Shown: positions 53,103 to 63,568 of the stretch, one piece after another
Numbering within the stretch: position 1 is the stretch's first letter
Layout: each line of letters starts with the position of its first letter
Source: Halorhodospira halochloris
Lineage (GTDB): Bacteria; Pseudomonadota; Gammaproteobacteria; Nitrococcales; Halorhodospiraceae
Assembly (NCBI RefSeq): GCF_002356555.2
Contig: NZ_AP017372.2
Coordinates: 744,001-808,000, forward strand
Length of the DNA: 64,000 nt
Reading direction: 5' to 3'
The notes under the pieces: generated by a model
Databases searched by the model: none
Seen by the model: the letters and a program-made list of their open reading frames with translations, nothing else
Told to the model about the DNA's origin: nothing
Made by a program: the position numbers and the translations under genes

Positions 53103-53822
53103 ATGACGGTGCCGCACTATCGCCGGATCCTTGTCAAGCTCAGCGGTGAGGCCCTGCTGGGTGAGAGCGACTATGGTATATGCCCCACAACCCTAACGCG
53201 CATAGCCGATGAGCTAGCCGAGGTTAATACCCTTGGTGTGGAAGTTGCGGTAGTAATCGGTGGCGGTAATATATTTCGTGGGGCGGGCCTGGCCGCTGCA
53301 GGAATGGATCGGATTACAGCCGATCACATGGGCATGCTAGCTACGGTTATGAATGCCCTGGCGCTGCAGGATGCACTGGAGCGGCGTGGGGTATTTAGCC
53401 GGGTTATGTCGGCAATCAAGATCAATCAAGTCTGTGAAGATTACATCCGCCGTAGGGCCGTTCGACACCTAGAAAAGGGTAGAGTGGTCATCTTTGCGGC
53501 CGGCACTGGTAACCCTTTCTTTACTACTGATTCGGCAGCTAGTTTGCGGGCCGTTGAGATCGGGGCCGAGCTGTTGCTCAAGGGCACGAAAGTCGACGGC
53601 GTCTATACCTCGGATCCAGTCAACGACCCAAGTGCAAGACGCTATGAGCGATTAACTTACGATGATGTTCTTAGCCAGAAGCTTGAGGTGATGGACGCGA
53701 CTGCAATAGTTTTATGTCGGGATCAGGGTATGCGCATAATGGTGTTTGATATGACCCGGGCCGGTAACGTAGTCCAGGCGGCGCAGGGGGCTTCTGTAGG
53801 TACAGTTGTTGACCCTGGGTAG
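53103..53822 (+). CDS. pyrH: UMP kinase
   Basis: Amino-acid-kinase-fold UMP kinase (239 aa): [59 protein letters not shown] and [26 protein letters not shown] lies 10 bp before the ATG. Confidence 0.97.
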   Translation: MTVPHYRRILVKLSGEALLGESDYGICPTTLTRIADELAEVNTLGVEVAVVIGGGNIFRGAGLAAAGMDRITADHMGMLATVMNALALQDALERRGVFSRVMSAIKINQVCEDYIRRRAVRHLEKGRVVIFAAGTGNPFFTTDSAASLRAVEIGAELLLKGTKVDGVYTSDPVNDPSARRYERLTYDDVLSQKLEVMDATAIVLCRDQGMRIMVFDMTRAGNVVQAAQGASVGTVVDPG

Positions 53823-53848
53823 AACAAGGGTGCCGAGGAGGAATAGCC

Positions 53849-54406
53849 GTGATTGATGATATCAAAGAAGATGCAGAAAAGCGCATGGCCAAGGCGGTTG
53901 ATAGCCTCAACCACGATTTGGCTAGGTTGCGCACAGGCAGAGCTCATACCAGCCTTCTCGATCAGGTCATGGTCGACTACTATGGCACTCAGGTGCCAGT
54001 TAAGCAGGCCGCTAACGTCAGCGTCGAGGATGCCAGGACTTTGTCCGTGACGCCATGGGAGAAGAGCATGGTGCCGGTCATCGAGAAGGCTATAATGGCT
54101 TCTAATCTAGGTTTGAGTCCGGTTACCTCAGGGCAGACAATCCGGGTGCCGTTGCCATCTTTAACCGAAGAGAGGCGTAAAGAGATGGTGCGGCTGGTCA
54201 AAAACGAAGCTGAACAAGCGCGTGTGGCGATTCGTAATGTTCGGCGGGATGCCAATTCTGATTTGAAAGATCTTGCCAAGAACAAGGATATAACCGAAGA
54301 CGATGAGCGCTCCGGCCAGGAAGCTATCCAGAAGCTTACCGACAAGTACGTTAGCAAAGTAGACAGCGTTCTGGAGGAGAAAGAGCGCGAGCTCATGGAG
54401 ATTTAA
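53849..54406 (+). CDS. frr: Ribosome recycling factor
   Basis: Splits post-termination ribosomes with EF-G (185 aa): the coiled-coil domain (MAKAVDSLNHDLARLRTGRA) and LTEERRKEMVRLVKNEAEQA are conserved. GTG start with GAGGA upstream. Confidence 0.97.
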   Translation: MIDDIKEDAEKRMAKAVDSLNHDLARLRTGRAHTSLLDQVMVDYYGTQVPVKQAANVSVEDARTLSVTPWEKSMVPVIEKAIMASNLGLSPVTSGQTIRVPLPSLTEERRKEMVRLVKNEAEQARVAIRNVRRDANSDLKDLAKNKDITEDDERSGQEAIQKLTDKYVSKVDSVLEEKERELMEI

Positions 54407-54418
54407 GCGAGCCCTGAC

Positions 54419-55204
54419 ATGGATCATGACGAGGTTGATGTAGAGCGGATCGTCCAGCGGCTCGACGGGGTCAGGTTACCCTGCCATGTAGCTGTGGTTA
54501 TGGACGGCAACGGTCGTTGGGCTCAGCAGCGCGGTCAACCTCGCCACTCCGGGCATCGGGCTGGAGTGCGCAGTGTAAGAGGTATAGTTGAAGCATGCGC
54601 TAGGCTGCGTATTAAGGCGCTGACTCTGTACGCCTTCAGTAGTGAGAATTGGCGCCGACCGGTAGGTGAGATAAGGGTCCTCATGGAGCTCTTTCGTAAC
54701 GCCTTGGATCGGGAACTGGATAAACTCACCCAGAACAATATCCGCCTGCGCTTTGTCGGTGAGAGGGAGCGCCTGGAACGCCCATTGCAGAGGCGCCTGG
54801 CAAATGCAGAGGAACTCACCGCCGATAATGATGGCATGCATTTGGTTATAGCGACTAGCTATGGCGGGCGCTGGGAGATAACCGAGGCTGCCAAGCGTTT
54901 AGCTAAAGAATCAGCTAGTGGTGCAATCGACGCCGCTGAGATAGATGAGAACAGCTTGCATAAAGCTCTTGAAGCCCCTGATCTACCTGATCCTGATCTC
55001 TTCATTCGCACTGGTGGCGAGCGCCGCCTGTCGAATTTCCTGCTCTGGCAGTTAGCGTACACAGAGCTTTATTTCACCGATACTTTGTGGCCGGATTTTG
55101 GCCCAGAAGATCTGGCACGCGCTGTGGAGGATTTCGCCGACCGGGAGCGGAGATTCGGCGATGTCCGTGAAGGCGGCGGAGCGGAGCTGAACAAAGATGT
55201 TTAG
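54419..55204 (+). CDS. uppS: Undecaprenyl diphosphate synthase
   Basis: Makes the C55 carrier for cell-wall and LPS synthesis (261 aa). MDGNGRWAQQRG holds the catalytic Asp; SSENWRRP and RTGGERRLSNFLLWQLAYTE are conserved. Overlaps cdsA by 8 bp. Confidence 0.96.
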   Translation: MDHDEVDVERIVQRLDGVRLPCHVAVVMDGNGRWAQQRGQPRHSGHRAGVRSVRGIVEACARLRIKALTLYAFSSENWRRPVGEIRVLMELFRNALDRELDKLTQNNIRLRFVGERERLERPLQRRLANAEELTADNDGMHLVIATSYGGRWEITEAAKRLAKESASGAIDAAEIDENSLHKALEAPDLPDPDLFIRTGGERRLSNFLLWQLAYTELYFTDTLWPDFGPEDLARAVEDFADRERRFGDVREGGGAELNKDV

Positions 55205-56021
55205 GGCTCGCTTGATAACAGCCCTAGTGCTAGGGCCTTTGCTTATTGCTGCTATTTGGCTTTTACCCACCCCTGCTATAGCGGTGCTAGTAGCGGCTGT
55301 ATCAGGTCTTGCGGCGTGGGAATGGACCCACCTGATGGGGGTTGAAGATACCAAGGCGAGAGCCGGACTGGTTGCCGCATTCATGGCTACATTGCCGCCT
55401 GGGTATTTGCTCTTGGACGTCACCTGGGCTGCAGAGTTTATTTTTTATGGAGCGGTCCTGTTGTGGGGATGCGCCCTGCTGTGGCTGCTGATTTTCTCTC
55501 AACGTAATATACCGGCACCGGCGCCAGCAATCGCCGCGGTTATAGGCTGGCTGTTGCTGTGGCCGTGCTGGTTAGCCCTAGTTTATGTCCACGGCCATAC
55601 CAATTGGGGCCCGTTTTGGCATACCTTTTTGCTGGTCTTGGTATGGGTTGCTGATACTGGTGCGTTCTTTGCCGGTAAAGCTTGGGGAAAGCATCGCTTG
55701 GCTCCCTCAATCAGCCCGGGGAAGAGCTGGGAAGGTGCTATTGTTGGCGGGGTTGCTGGGGTGATAGCGGGATTTGGGCTGATCTGGGCTTTACAACCGC
55801 AGATTCCACCGCTGGTGCTCGTGCTCGCATGGAGTGCGGTGATTGTGGCAGTATCCGTCATCGGCGATTTGTTTGAGAGCATGCTGAAGCGCCAGCGTGG
55901 CGTTAAGGATAGCGGGGGTTTACTGCCAGGACATGGTGGAATACTCGACCGCATAGACAGTATTACGGCGGCTGCGCCGTTTTTGGCAGCGGGGTTGGCG
56001 TGGTGGCAGAGCGGAATGTAA
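55197..56021 (+). CDS. cdsA: Phosphatidate cytidylyltransferase
   Basis: Integral membrane enzyme making CDP-diacylglycerol (274 aa). It has about eight hydrophobic segments and the signature SVIGDLFESMLKRQRGVKDS followed by PGHGGILDRIDS. It overlaps both neighbours. Confidence 0.96.
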   Translation: MFRARLITALVLGPLLIAAIWLLPTPAIAVLVAAVSGLAAWEWTHLMGVEDTKARAGLVAAFMATLPPGYLLLDVTWAAEFIFYGAVLLWGCALLWLLIFSQRNIPAPAPAIAAVIGWLLLWPCWLALVYVHGHTNWGPFWHTFLLVLVWVADTGAFFAGKAWGKHRLAPSISPGKSWEGAIVGGVAGVIAGFGLIWALQPQIPPLVLVLAWSAVIVAVSVIGDLFESMLKRQRGVKDSGGLLPGHGGILDRIDSITAAAPFLAAGLAWWQSGM

Positions 56022-57199
56022 TGCAGCTTGCAGTATTGGGAGCTACTGGTTCGATTGGTCAAAGCACCCTGGATGTGGTTGCCCGCCACCCTGAGAGATT
56101 GCGGGTGGTTGCGGTAGCTGCAGGTAGAGATGTAGAGGGTTTGGTCGAGATATGTCGCCAGCATCGGCCGGCTTACGCCGCTCTGGACGATCCACAAGCA
56201 GCCCGGGAGTTTGAGCAGCGCTTACGCCAAGAAGGCTTAGGCGGCATTACCGTTGGTTCGGGTGAGCAGGGGGTTGCCGAGCTAGCGGAGTTGGCTGAAG
56301 TCGATGCTGTAGTAACTGCAGTGGTTGGTGCCGCGGGACTTGCCTCATCAATGGCGGCGTGCCGGGCAGGCAAGAGGATTCTGCTGGCTAACAAGGAAAC
56401 ACTGGTGGTTGCCGGTGAGCTCTTCATGAGCACTGCCGCTGCTAGCGGTGCCGAAATAGTGCCGGTAGATAGCGAGCACAATGCCGTTTTTCAGGCCCTG
56501 CCTGCAGATAAACGCATCGATGGCAATGGGGTGGAGAGGATTGTGCTTACTGCCTCTGGTGGGCCGTTCCGTGATCGGGATCCGGATACGCTAGCAGCAA
56601 TAACCCCTGAGCAGGCTTGTGCACACCCGAATTGGTCGATGGGCCGGAAGATATCTGTTGATTCGGCCACCATGATGAACAAGGGACTTGAAGTAATAGA
56701 GGCCTGTCATCTGTTCGATTTAAGTCCTGGACGGGTGGATGTTGTTATCCACCGGCAGAGCCTGATCCACGCCTTGGTCGGGTACAAAGACGGCTCTTAT
56801 CTAGCCCAAATCGGCTCGCCGGATATGCGCGTGCCCATAGCCTATGCACTCGGATTTCCTCAGCGCGTCGAATCGGGTGTCGAATTGCTCGATCTGGTAG
56901 CTGCCGGCAGGCTTGATCTGGAGGCTGTAAATGAACGCCGCTTCCCCTGTCTAAGTTTGGCATATCAGGCTTTGCGTAGCGGCGGAGGAGCGTGTGCAGT
57001 GCTCAATGCTGCCAATGAGATCGCTGTTGATGCTTTTCTTAACAGTAGATTGCGTTACGATCTCATCGCCCCAGTTATAGAAGAGACTCTGGCTGAGCAG
57101 GGTATAGTGGCAACCCCGACTGACCTTGAATCTGCTCGAGAAGTTGATGCACAAGCACGGCTGACAGCTGAGAGGGCTGTCATCCGCCAAGCAGAATAA
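56021..57199 (+). CDS. dxr: 1-deoxy-D-xylulose 5-phosphate reductoisomerase
   Basis: Second step of the MEP isoprenoid pathway (392 aa). It has the NADPH fold (VLGATGSIGQSTLDVV), ILLANKETLVVAG, PVDSEHNAVFQAL and the GRKISVDSATMMNKGLEVIE metal/substrate region. The start at 56021 overlaps the cdsA stop. Confidence 0.97.
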   Translation: MQLAVLGATGSIGQSTLDVVARHPERLRVVAVAAGRDVEGLVEICRQHRPAYAALDDPQAAREFEQRLRQEGLGGITVGSGEQGVAELAELAEVDAVVTAVVGAAGLASSMAACRAGKRILLANKETLVVAGELFMSTAAASGAEIVPVDSEHNAVFQALPADKRIDGNGVERIVLTASGGPFRDRDPDTLAAITPEQACAHPNWSMGRKISVDSATMMNKGLEVIEACHLFDLSPGRVDVVIHRQSLIHALVGYKDGSYLAQIGSPDMRVPIAYALGFPQRVESGVELLDLVAAGRLDLEAVNERRFPCLSLAYQALRSGGGACAVLNAANEIAVDAFLNSRLRYDLIAPVIEETLAEQGIVATPTDLESAREVDAQARLTAERAVIRQAE

Positions 57200-57218
57200 A
57201 ACTAGAGAGATCCCATTT

Positions 57219-58583
57219 ATGACCCTAATCTGGAGCATACTAGCTTTCTTGGTCGCGATTACCATACTGGTTGGGATCCACGAGGCGGGGCACTTCCTCG
57301 TCGCGCGGCGACTGGGGGTGAAGGTGCGGCGCTTCTCGATTGGCTTCGGTCGCCCATTGTTGCGCTGGCAAGGGCGAGCTCCAGATCACACCGAATATGT
57401 TTTGGCCATGATACCTCTCGGTGGCTATGTCCAAATGTTGGAGGGGCGTGAGCCAGGCCTTTCTGAAGAGGATAAGGCGCGCTCCTTGAATAGCCGCCCG
57501 GTAGGTCAGCGCGCGGCTGTTGTGATTGCAGGACCTGCGGCTAATTTCCTGTTTGCTATCTTGGTCTACTGGGCAGTGGCGGTTATTGGTGACGAGGAGC
57601 ACCGCCCAATCATCGATCAGCCACCAGAAAATACCGTGGCCTACGAGGCAGGCCTTGAACGTGGTCACGAGATAATCAGCATAGATGGCCGTGAGACACC
57701 GACGTGGCAGAGTGCCGTGATGACTCTGCTCGATGTCGGATTTCGCCACGAGGCATTGCCGGTTGTAGCTAAAAGTGAAGAGGGTAGGGAGCAGGAGTAC
57801 TATCTAAACCTAGCGGCAGAGCAGGAGTTGCGGGATACCGTAGATATTCTCGGAACCATCGGTTTGTATGCCTATATGCCGATTCTTGATCCGCAGCTGG
57901 GCCATGTGCAGGAGGATGGCCCGGCGGGCAAGGCCGGCATGAGCGCTGGAGACAAGATAATCAAGGTTGCCGATCAACCTGTCGAAACATGGCGAGAGCT
58001 AACCGAGCGCCTGGAAGGATTGGCCGGGGAAGAGGTTGAGATAGTCTTTGAACGCGAAGGTGTCGAGCAGAGTAGCCTGGTTACCCTGGGGAAAATGGAG
58101 AGAGGCGGGCGTGAGGTTGGCCGCCTAGGAGTAGGTCCACAGATCCCCGAAAGCTACCGGGAGCGAATGGTCCGTGAAGTACAGTATGGGCCGGTTGAGG
58201 GCTTTTTCGTTGGGGTTGAGCGCACTTGGGACACTACCAAGCTAACTGCAAAGATGCTCGGACGGATGATAATCGGCGAGGCTAGCCTGCAGAATATCGG
58301 CGGTCCGGTTACTATTGGTGAGTTTGCCGGCGAGAGTGCGGCCATAGGCATAACGGCATTCCTCTTCTTCCTCGGATTGATTAGCGTAACCCTGGGCATA
58401 GTTAACCTGTTGCCCATCCCCATACTGGATGGTGGCCATTTAATGTATCTAGGCTATGAGGCAGTCACCGGTCGGGCGGTGTCCGATTATGCGATGGCTA
58501 TCGGTCAGCGAATTGGTATTTTGGCCATCATCGCCATAATGACTCTAGCCTTGTACAACGACTTTACCCGGATATTTGGATGA
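57219..58583 (+). CDS. rseP: Site-2 protease RseP
   Basis: Intramembrane zinc metalloprotease acting on the anti-sigma-E factor (454 aa). HEAGH lies at residues 21-25 in the first membrane helix. Two PDZ domains follow (one around AGLERGHEIISIDGRETPTW, the other PAGKAGMSAGDKIIKVADQP), then the second catalytic motif NLLPIPILDGGHL. Confidence 0.96.
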   Translation: MTLIWSILAFLVAITILVGIHEAGHFLVARRLGVKVRRFSIGFGRPLLRWQGRAPDHTEYVLAMIPLGGYVQMLEGREPGLSEEDKARSLNSRPVGQRAAVVIAGPAANFLFAILVYWAVAVIGDEEHRPIIDQPPENTVAYEAGLERGHEIISIDGRETPTWQSAVMTLLDVGFRHEALPVVAKSEEGREQEYYLNLAAEQELRDTVDILGTIGLYAYMPILDPQLGHVQEDGPAGKAGMSAGDKIIKVADQPVETWRELTERLEGLAGEEVEIVFEREGVEQSSLVTLGKMERGGREVGRLGVGPQIPESYRERMVREVQYGPVEGFFVGVERTWDTTKLTAKMLGRMIIGEASLQNIGGPVTIGEFAGESAAIGITAFLFFLGLISVTLGIVNLLPIPILDGGHLMYLGYEAVTGRAVSDYAMAIGQRIGILAIIAIMTLALYNDFTRIFG

Positions 58584-58605
58584 GTTTGGGGCTGATTGAT
58601 TCTTT

Positions 58606-61101
58606 ATGGTTTATGCGTATGGTTATGGACAGGGAGCAGGTAAGTCCACCGCGGGATGGGTCGCCTTGAGACATAGATGCGCAGTGCCGCGGAACTCATG
58701 GAGTCACGCCTTAGTCTCTCGACTTCTCTGGCGCCATGGCAGAATCCGTCATATAGCCCCTCGCTCTGTCATGCTGAGCCTGGCGACGCTGCTGCTCGTT
58801 GCCGTTAGCACAGGGGCTAGTGCCAATCAGTTCGTGGTTGATGATATACGGGTGGAGGGCAATGAACGGGTAGCCGAAGGGGCAGTGTTCAACTATCTGC
58901 CCATAGAGCCGGGTGATGAGATAAGCTCAGCCGATGTGGCGAGTGCGATAAGGGAACTATACCGTTCTGGTTTTTTCCGTGACGTTGAGCTGCTGCGTGA
59001 TAACGACACATTGATAGTCCAAGTCCAGGAGCGGCCTTCCATTGCCCGTTTGGAGATCGAAGGGAATGAGCAGATACGCGACGATGATCTGCTTGATGCT
59101 CTGCGTGCAGCTGGTCTAGCTGAGGGTCAGGTCTTCAATCGCGCTCAGCTCGCCGAAATAGAGCGAGAGCTCGTGCAGCAGTATTTTGCCCAGGGCAAGT
59201 ACGATGTCTCGGTAGAGAGCACTGTCTCGCCATTGGAGCGGAATAGAGTTGCAGTACGCATTGATATCGACGAAGGCCCAGTAGCTGAGATTCGTAGTAT
59301 TAATTTTGTCGGTAACAGCGCCTTTACTGACCAGCAGTTGCGTTCAGTCTTTGAGCTTAGACCGCGGCGGTGGTGGGCACCTTGGTCACAGCGCCATCGT
59401 TATGCTAGAGGTATGTTGGCTAACGATTTGGAGTCGCTGCGCAGGTACTATCAGGACCGCGGTTACATCCAATACTCCATAACATCTACTCAGGTCTCGA
59501 TTAGTACTGATCGACGGGACGTATTCATCACCATCAACATGGATGAGGGTGAGCAATTTGAGGTCGGTGATGTGCAGGTGCGTGGCCACTTGGTGGTCCC
59601 CCCTGAAGAACTCTATGAAAGGCTTGCTATATCCGCTGGTGATATTTATTCGCGTAGTAAAGTCGATGAGGGTGTTCAAGGCATTCGGGAACGGCTTGCT
59701 AAAGATGGCTACGCCTTCTCTGAGGTTAATGTCAGACCGGTCATAGATGAGGAGGAGAGGACGGTAGATCTGGTCTACTTCGTTGATCCGGGTGCCAGGG
59801 TCTATGTCCGCAATATTAATATTACCGGCAACCAAAGGACTCAGGATGAGGTTATCCGGCGTGAGATGCGTCAACTCGAAGGGGGTCCCTTGTCCAGTGA
59901 GGCCCTCGATAGGTCGCGGACCCGCCTGAACAGGCTCGGCTTCTTTAGCTTTGTGAATATGGATACGCCACGGGTGCCGGGGACCGACGATCGCGTCGAT
60001 GTCGACGTTACTGTTGAGGAGAGGATGACCGGCCAGCTTCAGGCAGGGATTGGCTACGGCGATATCCAGGGCTTGCTAGTTAACTTCTCTGTCTCTCAGG
60101 ATAACTTCGCCGGCACGGGAGACCGGATGAGCGTAACCGTCAATAGCTCCGAGGTCTCTAATGTCTATGATCTAACATATACAGACCGATTCCACACCGT
60201 TGAAGGCGTATCGCGGACCCTTTCGGCGGGTTACCGGGAAACGCGGGCGAGACGTGCCGATTTGGCTGACTACGATTTGACCTCAGGGCACAGCTCGGTT
60301 GAGTACGGCTTGCCGGTCAGCGAGGTGGACAGGCTATCGGCTAGGCTGCGTTATGAGCATATCGGCATAGATGTTCGTGGTGACACCCCTGATTGGATAA
60401 CGGAGTATCTCGACGATGAGGGTGATCGTTTCGATATGATCAAGCCGCGCCTATCCTGGCAGCGTGATACCCGCGATCGTGGTGTCTTCCCGACTAGCGG
60501 TGGGCGGCAGCGGTTGTCGTTAGAGGGGACAGTGCCGGGAGCCGATCAGGAGTTCTACAAGCTCAATTACGAGCACCGGCGCTATTGGCCGATGCCGTGG
60601 GCAGGTGATGAGGTGACATTCTCTGTCGAGGGCCGCGCCTCTTACGGCGATGGTTATGGCGATTCCGATAGGTTGCCCTTCTTTGAGCACTACTATGCCG
60701 GGGGTGTCAGGACCGTACGCGGCTACCGGGGCAACTATCTAGGTCCGCGCAAGGCTGATAATGGTGAGCCGATAGGTGGTAATGCGAGGATTCTTACCAA
60801 GGCCCAGGTTATCTTTCCGCCTACTGCGGAGGCGCAGTCTGTGCGTATGGCAGCGTTTGTTGATGCCGGCCAGGTCTTCAATACCCGGCTCGATAGATAC
60901 TCAGATTTAGAGGATTCTGATAAGGTTAAACCCGAAGGCCTGGATAGTGTAGATCTTGGTGAGCTGCGGGCTGCGGCAGGTATTTCACTGATCTGGATGT
61001 CGCCGGTTGGGCCACTTACATTCAGCCTTTCCGAACCTCTCAATCCAAGTGATGAAGATCGTACCGAGACCTTCCAGTTCTCATTGGGTACCGAGTTTTA
61101 A
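58606..61101 (+). CDS. bamA: Outer-membrane protein assembly factor BamA
   Basis: Core of the BAM complex (831 aa). Five POTRA domains (from FVVDDIRVEGNERVAEGAVF) precede the beta-barrel with the VRGYRGNYLGPR loop-6 motif; the last residues are TFQFSLGTEF, the terminal strand ending in Phe. The predicted signal peptide is LSLATLLLVAVSTGASA, cut before NQF. About 50 residues precede it, more than usual, and the first ATG has no clear ribosome site. The true start may lie inside (TTG or GTG about 20-27 codons in). With bamE it forms part of the same machine. Confidence 0.95.
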   Translation: MVYAYGYGQGAGKSTAGWVALRHRCAVPRNSWSHALVSRLLWRHGRIRHIAPRSVMLSLATLLLVAVSTGASANQFVVDDIRVEGNERVAEGAVFNYLPIEPGDEISSADVASAIRELYRSGFFRDVELLRDNDTLIVQVQERPSIARLEIEGNEQIRDDDLLDALRAAGLAEGQVFNRAQLAEIERELVQQYFAQGKYDVSVESTVSPLERNRVAVRIDIDEGPVAEIRSINFVGNSAFTDQQLRSVFELRPRRWWAPWSQRHRYARGMLANDLESLRRYYQDRGYIQYSITSTQVSISTDRRDVFITINMDEGEQFEVGDVQVRGHLVVPPEELYERLAISAGDIYSRSKVDEGVQGIRERLAKDGYAFSEVNVRPVIDEEERTVDLVYFVDPGARVYVRNINITGNQRTQDEVIRREMRQLEGGPLSSEALDRSRTRLNRLGFFSFVNMDTPRVPGTDDRVDVDVTVEERMTGQLQAGIGYGDIQGLLVNFSVSQDNFAGTGDRMSVTVNSSEVSNVYDLTYTDRFHTVEGVSRTLSAGYRETRARRADLADYDLTSGHSSVEYGLPVSEVDRLSARLRYEHIGIDVRGDTPDWITEYLDDEGDRFDMIKPRLSWQRDTRDRGVFPTSGGRQRLSLEGTVPGADQEFYKLNYEHRRYWPMPWAGDEVTFSVEGRASYGDGYGDSDRLPFFEHYYAGGVRTVRGYRGNYLGPRKADNGEPIGGNARILTKAQVIFPPTAEAQSVRMAAFVDAGQVFNTRLDRYSDLEDSDKVKPEGLDSVDLGELRAAAGISLIWMSPVGPLTFSLSEPLNPSDEDRTETFQFSLGTEF

Positions 61102-61173
61102 CGCGAGATCATATGTTAGGCTAACGGCTTAGTTTAAATCGGATTAGGATTGGCAGCAGAAGGAGGGTTATAA

Positions 61174-61635
61174 GTGAGCAGAGATGCAGATCAGGGAGGT
61201 ACCAATATAGATGGGATCATGAACCTTCTTCCCCATCGCTATCCGATGCTGCTAATCGACAGGGTGCTTGAGTGTACGCCTTATGAGCATTTAGCAAGCA
61301 TTAAAAACGTTACTATTAACGAGCCTTTTTTCGTTGGCCATTTTCCCCAGAAACCGGTAATGCCTGGCGTGCTCATCCTCGAGTCACTTGCTCAGGCATG
61401 TGGCATGCTCGCCTTCAGAAGCGTTCAGGATACCCTAAGCCCTAACGATGTGATATACCTGGTCGGCATCGATAAGGCGCGCTTCAAGCGCCCCGTGGAG
61501 CCGGGGGATCAGTTCAAACATGAGGTGACAGTGCGGCGAGTGACTAGGGGTATATGGATTTTTGAGGCCAAGGGAAGTGTTGATGGCCAACTCGCTGCAG
61601 AGTGTGAAGTACGCTGCACGGTGCGTTCAGTTTGA
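61174..61635 (+). CDS. fabZ: 3-hydroxyacyl-ACP dehydratase FabZ
   Basis: Hot-dog dehydratase of fatty acid synthesis (153 aa): [16 protein letters not shown], the catalytic [20 protein letters not shown]. The GTG start has AAGGAGGG before it. The stop overlaps the lpxA start. Confidence 0.96.
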   Translation: MSRDADQGGTNIDGIMNLLPHRYPMLLIDRVLECTPYEHLASIKNVTINEPFFVGHFPQKPVMPGVLILESLAQACGMLAFRSVQDTLSPNDVIYLVGIDKARFKRPVEPGDQFKHEVTVRRVTRGIWIFEAKGSVDGQLAAECEVRCTVRSV

Positions 61636-62408
61636 CAAAAGTTCATCCACAAGCGTTGGTAGATCCTAAGGCCTCTTTGGCAGAAGACGTCGAGGTGGGG
61701 CCGTTTACTGTTATCGGTCCCGGCGTTGAGATCGACTCAGGGACTTGGGTTGGTCCACATGCTGTGCTTCGTGGTCCTCTACAGATAGGCCGAGATAACA
61801 GAATCTACCAGTTTGCCGCGCTTGGTGAGGCGCCTCAGCATAAAGGGTACAAGGACGAGCCTACGCTACTGAAAATAGGCCATGGCAACACTATACGTGA
61901 ATTCGTTACTTGTCACCGCGGTACTGCGCAGGGGCGCGGCGAGACGCGCATTGGCGATAACAACTGGTTAATGGCCTATTGCCATATAGCCCACGATTGC
62001 TCGTTGGGTGATAACCTCCTGTTCGCCAACTCAGCCTCTCTAGCTGGACACGTTGATGTTGGTGATAATGCAACCCTAGGCGGTTTTGCCCTTGTTCACC
62101 AATTCTGCCGCGTAGGCTCGTATGCCTTTTGTGGCTTTGGTAGTGGCATCAACCGTGATGTGCCGCCGTTCGTTACTGTCTCTGGGCAAATGGCAGTACC
62201 GCGGGGAGTCAATTCTGTGGGTTTGCGTCGGCACGGTTTCTCTGCCGAGCGGATTACTGCGATTAAGCGGGCCTATAAGATCCTCTATCGGCGGGGTTTG
62301 CGTCTTGAAGACGCAAGAGATGCCCTATCCGATCAACTGTCTGATTCAGCTGATGTGCGGCAGATGGTTGATTTCCTCGATTCGAGCAAACGCGGTTTGC
62401 TGCGCTGA
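61632..62408 (+). CDS. lpxA: UDP-N-acetylglucosamine acyltransferase
   Basis: First enzyme of lipid A synthesis (258 aa), a hexapeptide-repeat beta-helix: VHPQALVDPKASLAEDVEVG, with the catalytic His in MAYCHIAHDCSLGDN and QFCRVGSYAFCGFGSG. The TTG start overlaps the fabZ stop (TTGA). Confidence 0.96.
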   Translation: MTKVHPQALVDPKASLAEDVEVGPFTVIGPGVEIDSGTWVGPHAVLRGPLQIGRDNRIYQFAALGEAPQHKGYKDEPTLLKIGHGNTIREFVTCHRGTAQGRGETRIGDNNWLMAYCHIAHDCSLGDNLLFANSASLAGHVDVGDNATLGGFALVHQFCRVGSYAFCGFGSGINRDVPPFVTVSGQMAVPRGVNSVGLRRHGFSAERITAIKRAYKILYRRGLRLEDARDALSDQLSDSADVRQMVDFLDSSKRGLLR

Positions 62409-62428
62409 GTTATCTATAAGGTGGTCTA

Positions 62429-63568
62429 ATGGCCGGACCGAGGATTGCTTTGTTAGCAGGAGAGCTATCAGGAGATGTCCTTGGTGCAGGCTTGATGCGT
62501 GCTCTTGCTGAATATGTACCTGGAGCTGAATATGAAGGAGTGGGCGGGCCAGCCATGGAGGCTGCTGGTCTGCAGCGCCTCGCTCCCATGGAAGGCCTTG
62601 CTCTCATGGGGCTGACTGAAGTGGTGGGCCATTTGCCGCGATTGCTTGGCCTACGGCGACAATTAGTCAATCATTGGATAGAAAACCCGCCCGACATATT
62701 CATCGGCATTGATTTGCCTGATTTTAACCTCTCTGTGGAGAAACGCTTGCGCTCCGCAGGAATAACAACAGTTCACTATGTGAGCCCCTCAGTCTGGGCG
62801 TGGCGACGGGGGAGGATAAAAACCATCCGCCGGGCAGTGGACCGGATGCTGACCCTCTACCCTTTCGAGCAGAGTTTTTATGATCAGAGCGGTGTCGATG
62901 CGGTTTGTGTAGGGCATCCAGCCGCAGATCGTTTCCCGTTGCAAGTCGATCGAGTAGTAGCACGTCAGAGCCTCGAACTATCACTGAGTAGTACCGTAGT
63001 AGCTATACTCCCGGGGAGTCGGGGTAGCGAAGTGTCGCGGTTGATAAGCGAATTTGCCGCAGCTGCAGCCATTTTGGCTGAAGGGTACGACGACACTCGA
63101 TTTGTAGTTCCGGTGGCGTCTGAGCATTTACGCGAAGAAATAAGCGCTGAGTTTGAGCGGCATGGACTCGGCGAGCGGTTAACTCTTGTAGCTGGCGATG
63201 CGGCGAGAGTAGCAACCTCAGCGGATGTGGCTATAGTTGCTTCGGGTACCGCTACACTGGAGGTTATGCTGGCTAAGTGTCCAATGGTTGTGGCATACAG
63301 GGTCTCTTGGCTGACCTACTACTTAGTCAAGGCCATGATTAAGGTGCAGTGGGTCTCCCAGCCCAACCTCTTAGCTCAGGAGTCACTGGTAGTGGAACTC
63401 TTTCAGGGGCAAGCATGCGCCAGCAATTTGGCAGCTGAGGCTGGGTACTGGTTAGATAAACCGCATGCTGCTCAGCAGTTGCGTCAGCGCTTTACTACTA
63501 TCCATGCCGACTTGGCTCGCAATGCTGACCAAAGAGCAGCGCAGGCGGTACTGGAGAAGCTGCAGTGA
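62429..63568 (+). CDS. lpxB: Lipid-A-disaccharide synthase
   Basis: GT19 glycosyltransferase (379 aa): [39 protein letters not shown] and [13 protein letters not shown] followed by [20 protein letters not shown]. It is the last complete gene of the window and overlaps rnhB by 4 bp. Confidence 0.97.
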   Translation: MAGPRIALLAGELSGDVLGAGLMRALAEYVPGAEYEGVGGPAMEAAGLQRLAPMEGLALMGLTEVVGHLPRLLGLRRQLVNHWIENPPDIFIGIDLPDFNLSVEKRLRSAGITTVHYVSPSVWAWRRGRIKTIRRAVDRMLTLYPFEQSFYDQSGVDAVCVGHPAADRFPLQVDRVVARQSLELSLSSTVVAILPGSRGSEVSRLISEFAAAAAILAEGYDDTRFVVPVASEHLREEISAEFERHGLGERLTLVAGDAARVATSADVAIVASGTATLEVMLAKCPMVVAYRVSWLTYYLVKAMIKVQWVSQPNLLAQESLVVELFQGQACASNLAAEAGYWLDKPHAAQQLRQRFTTIHADLARNADQRAAQAVLEKLQ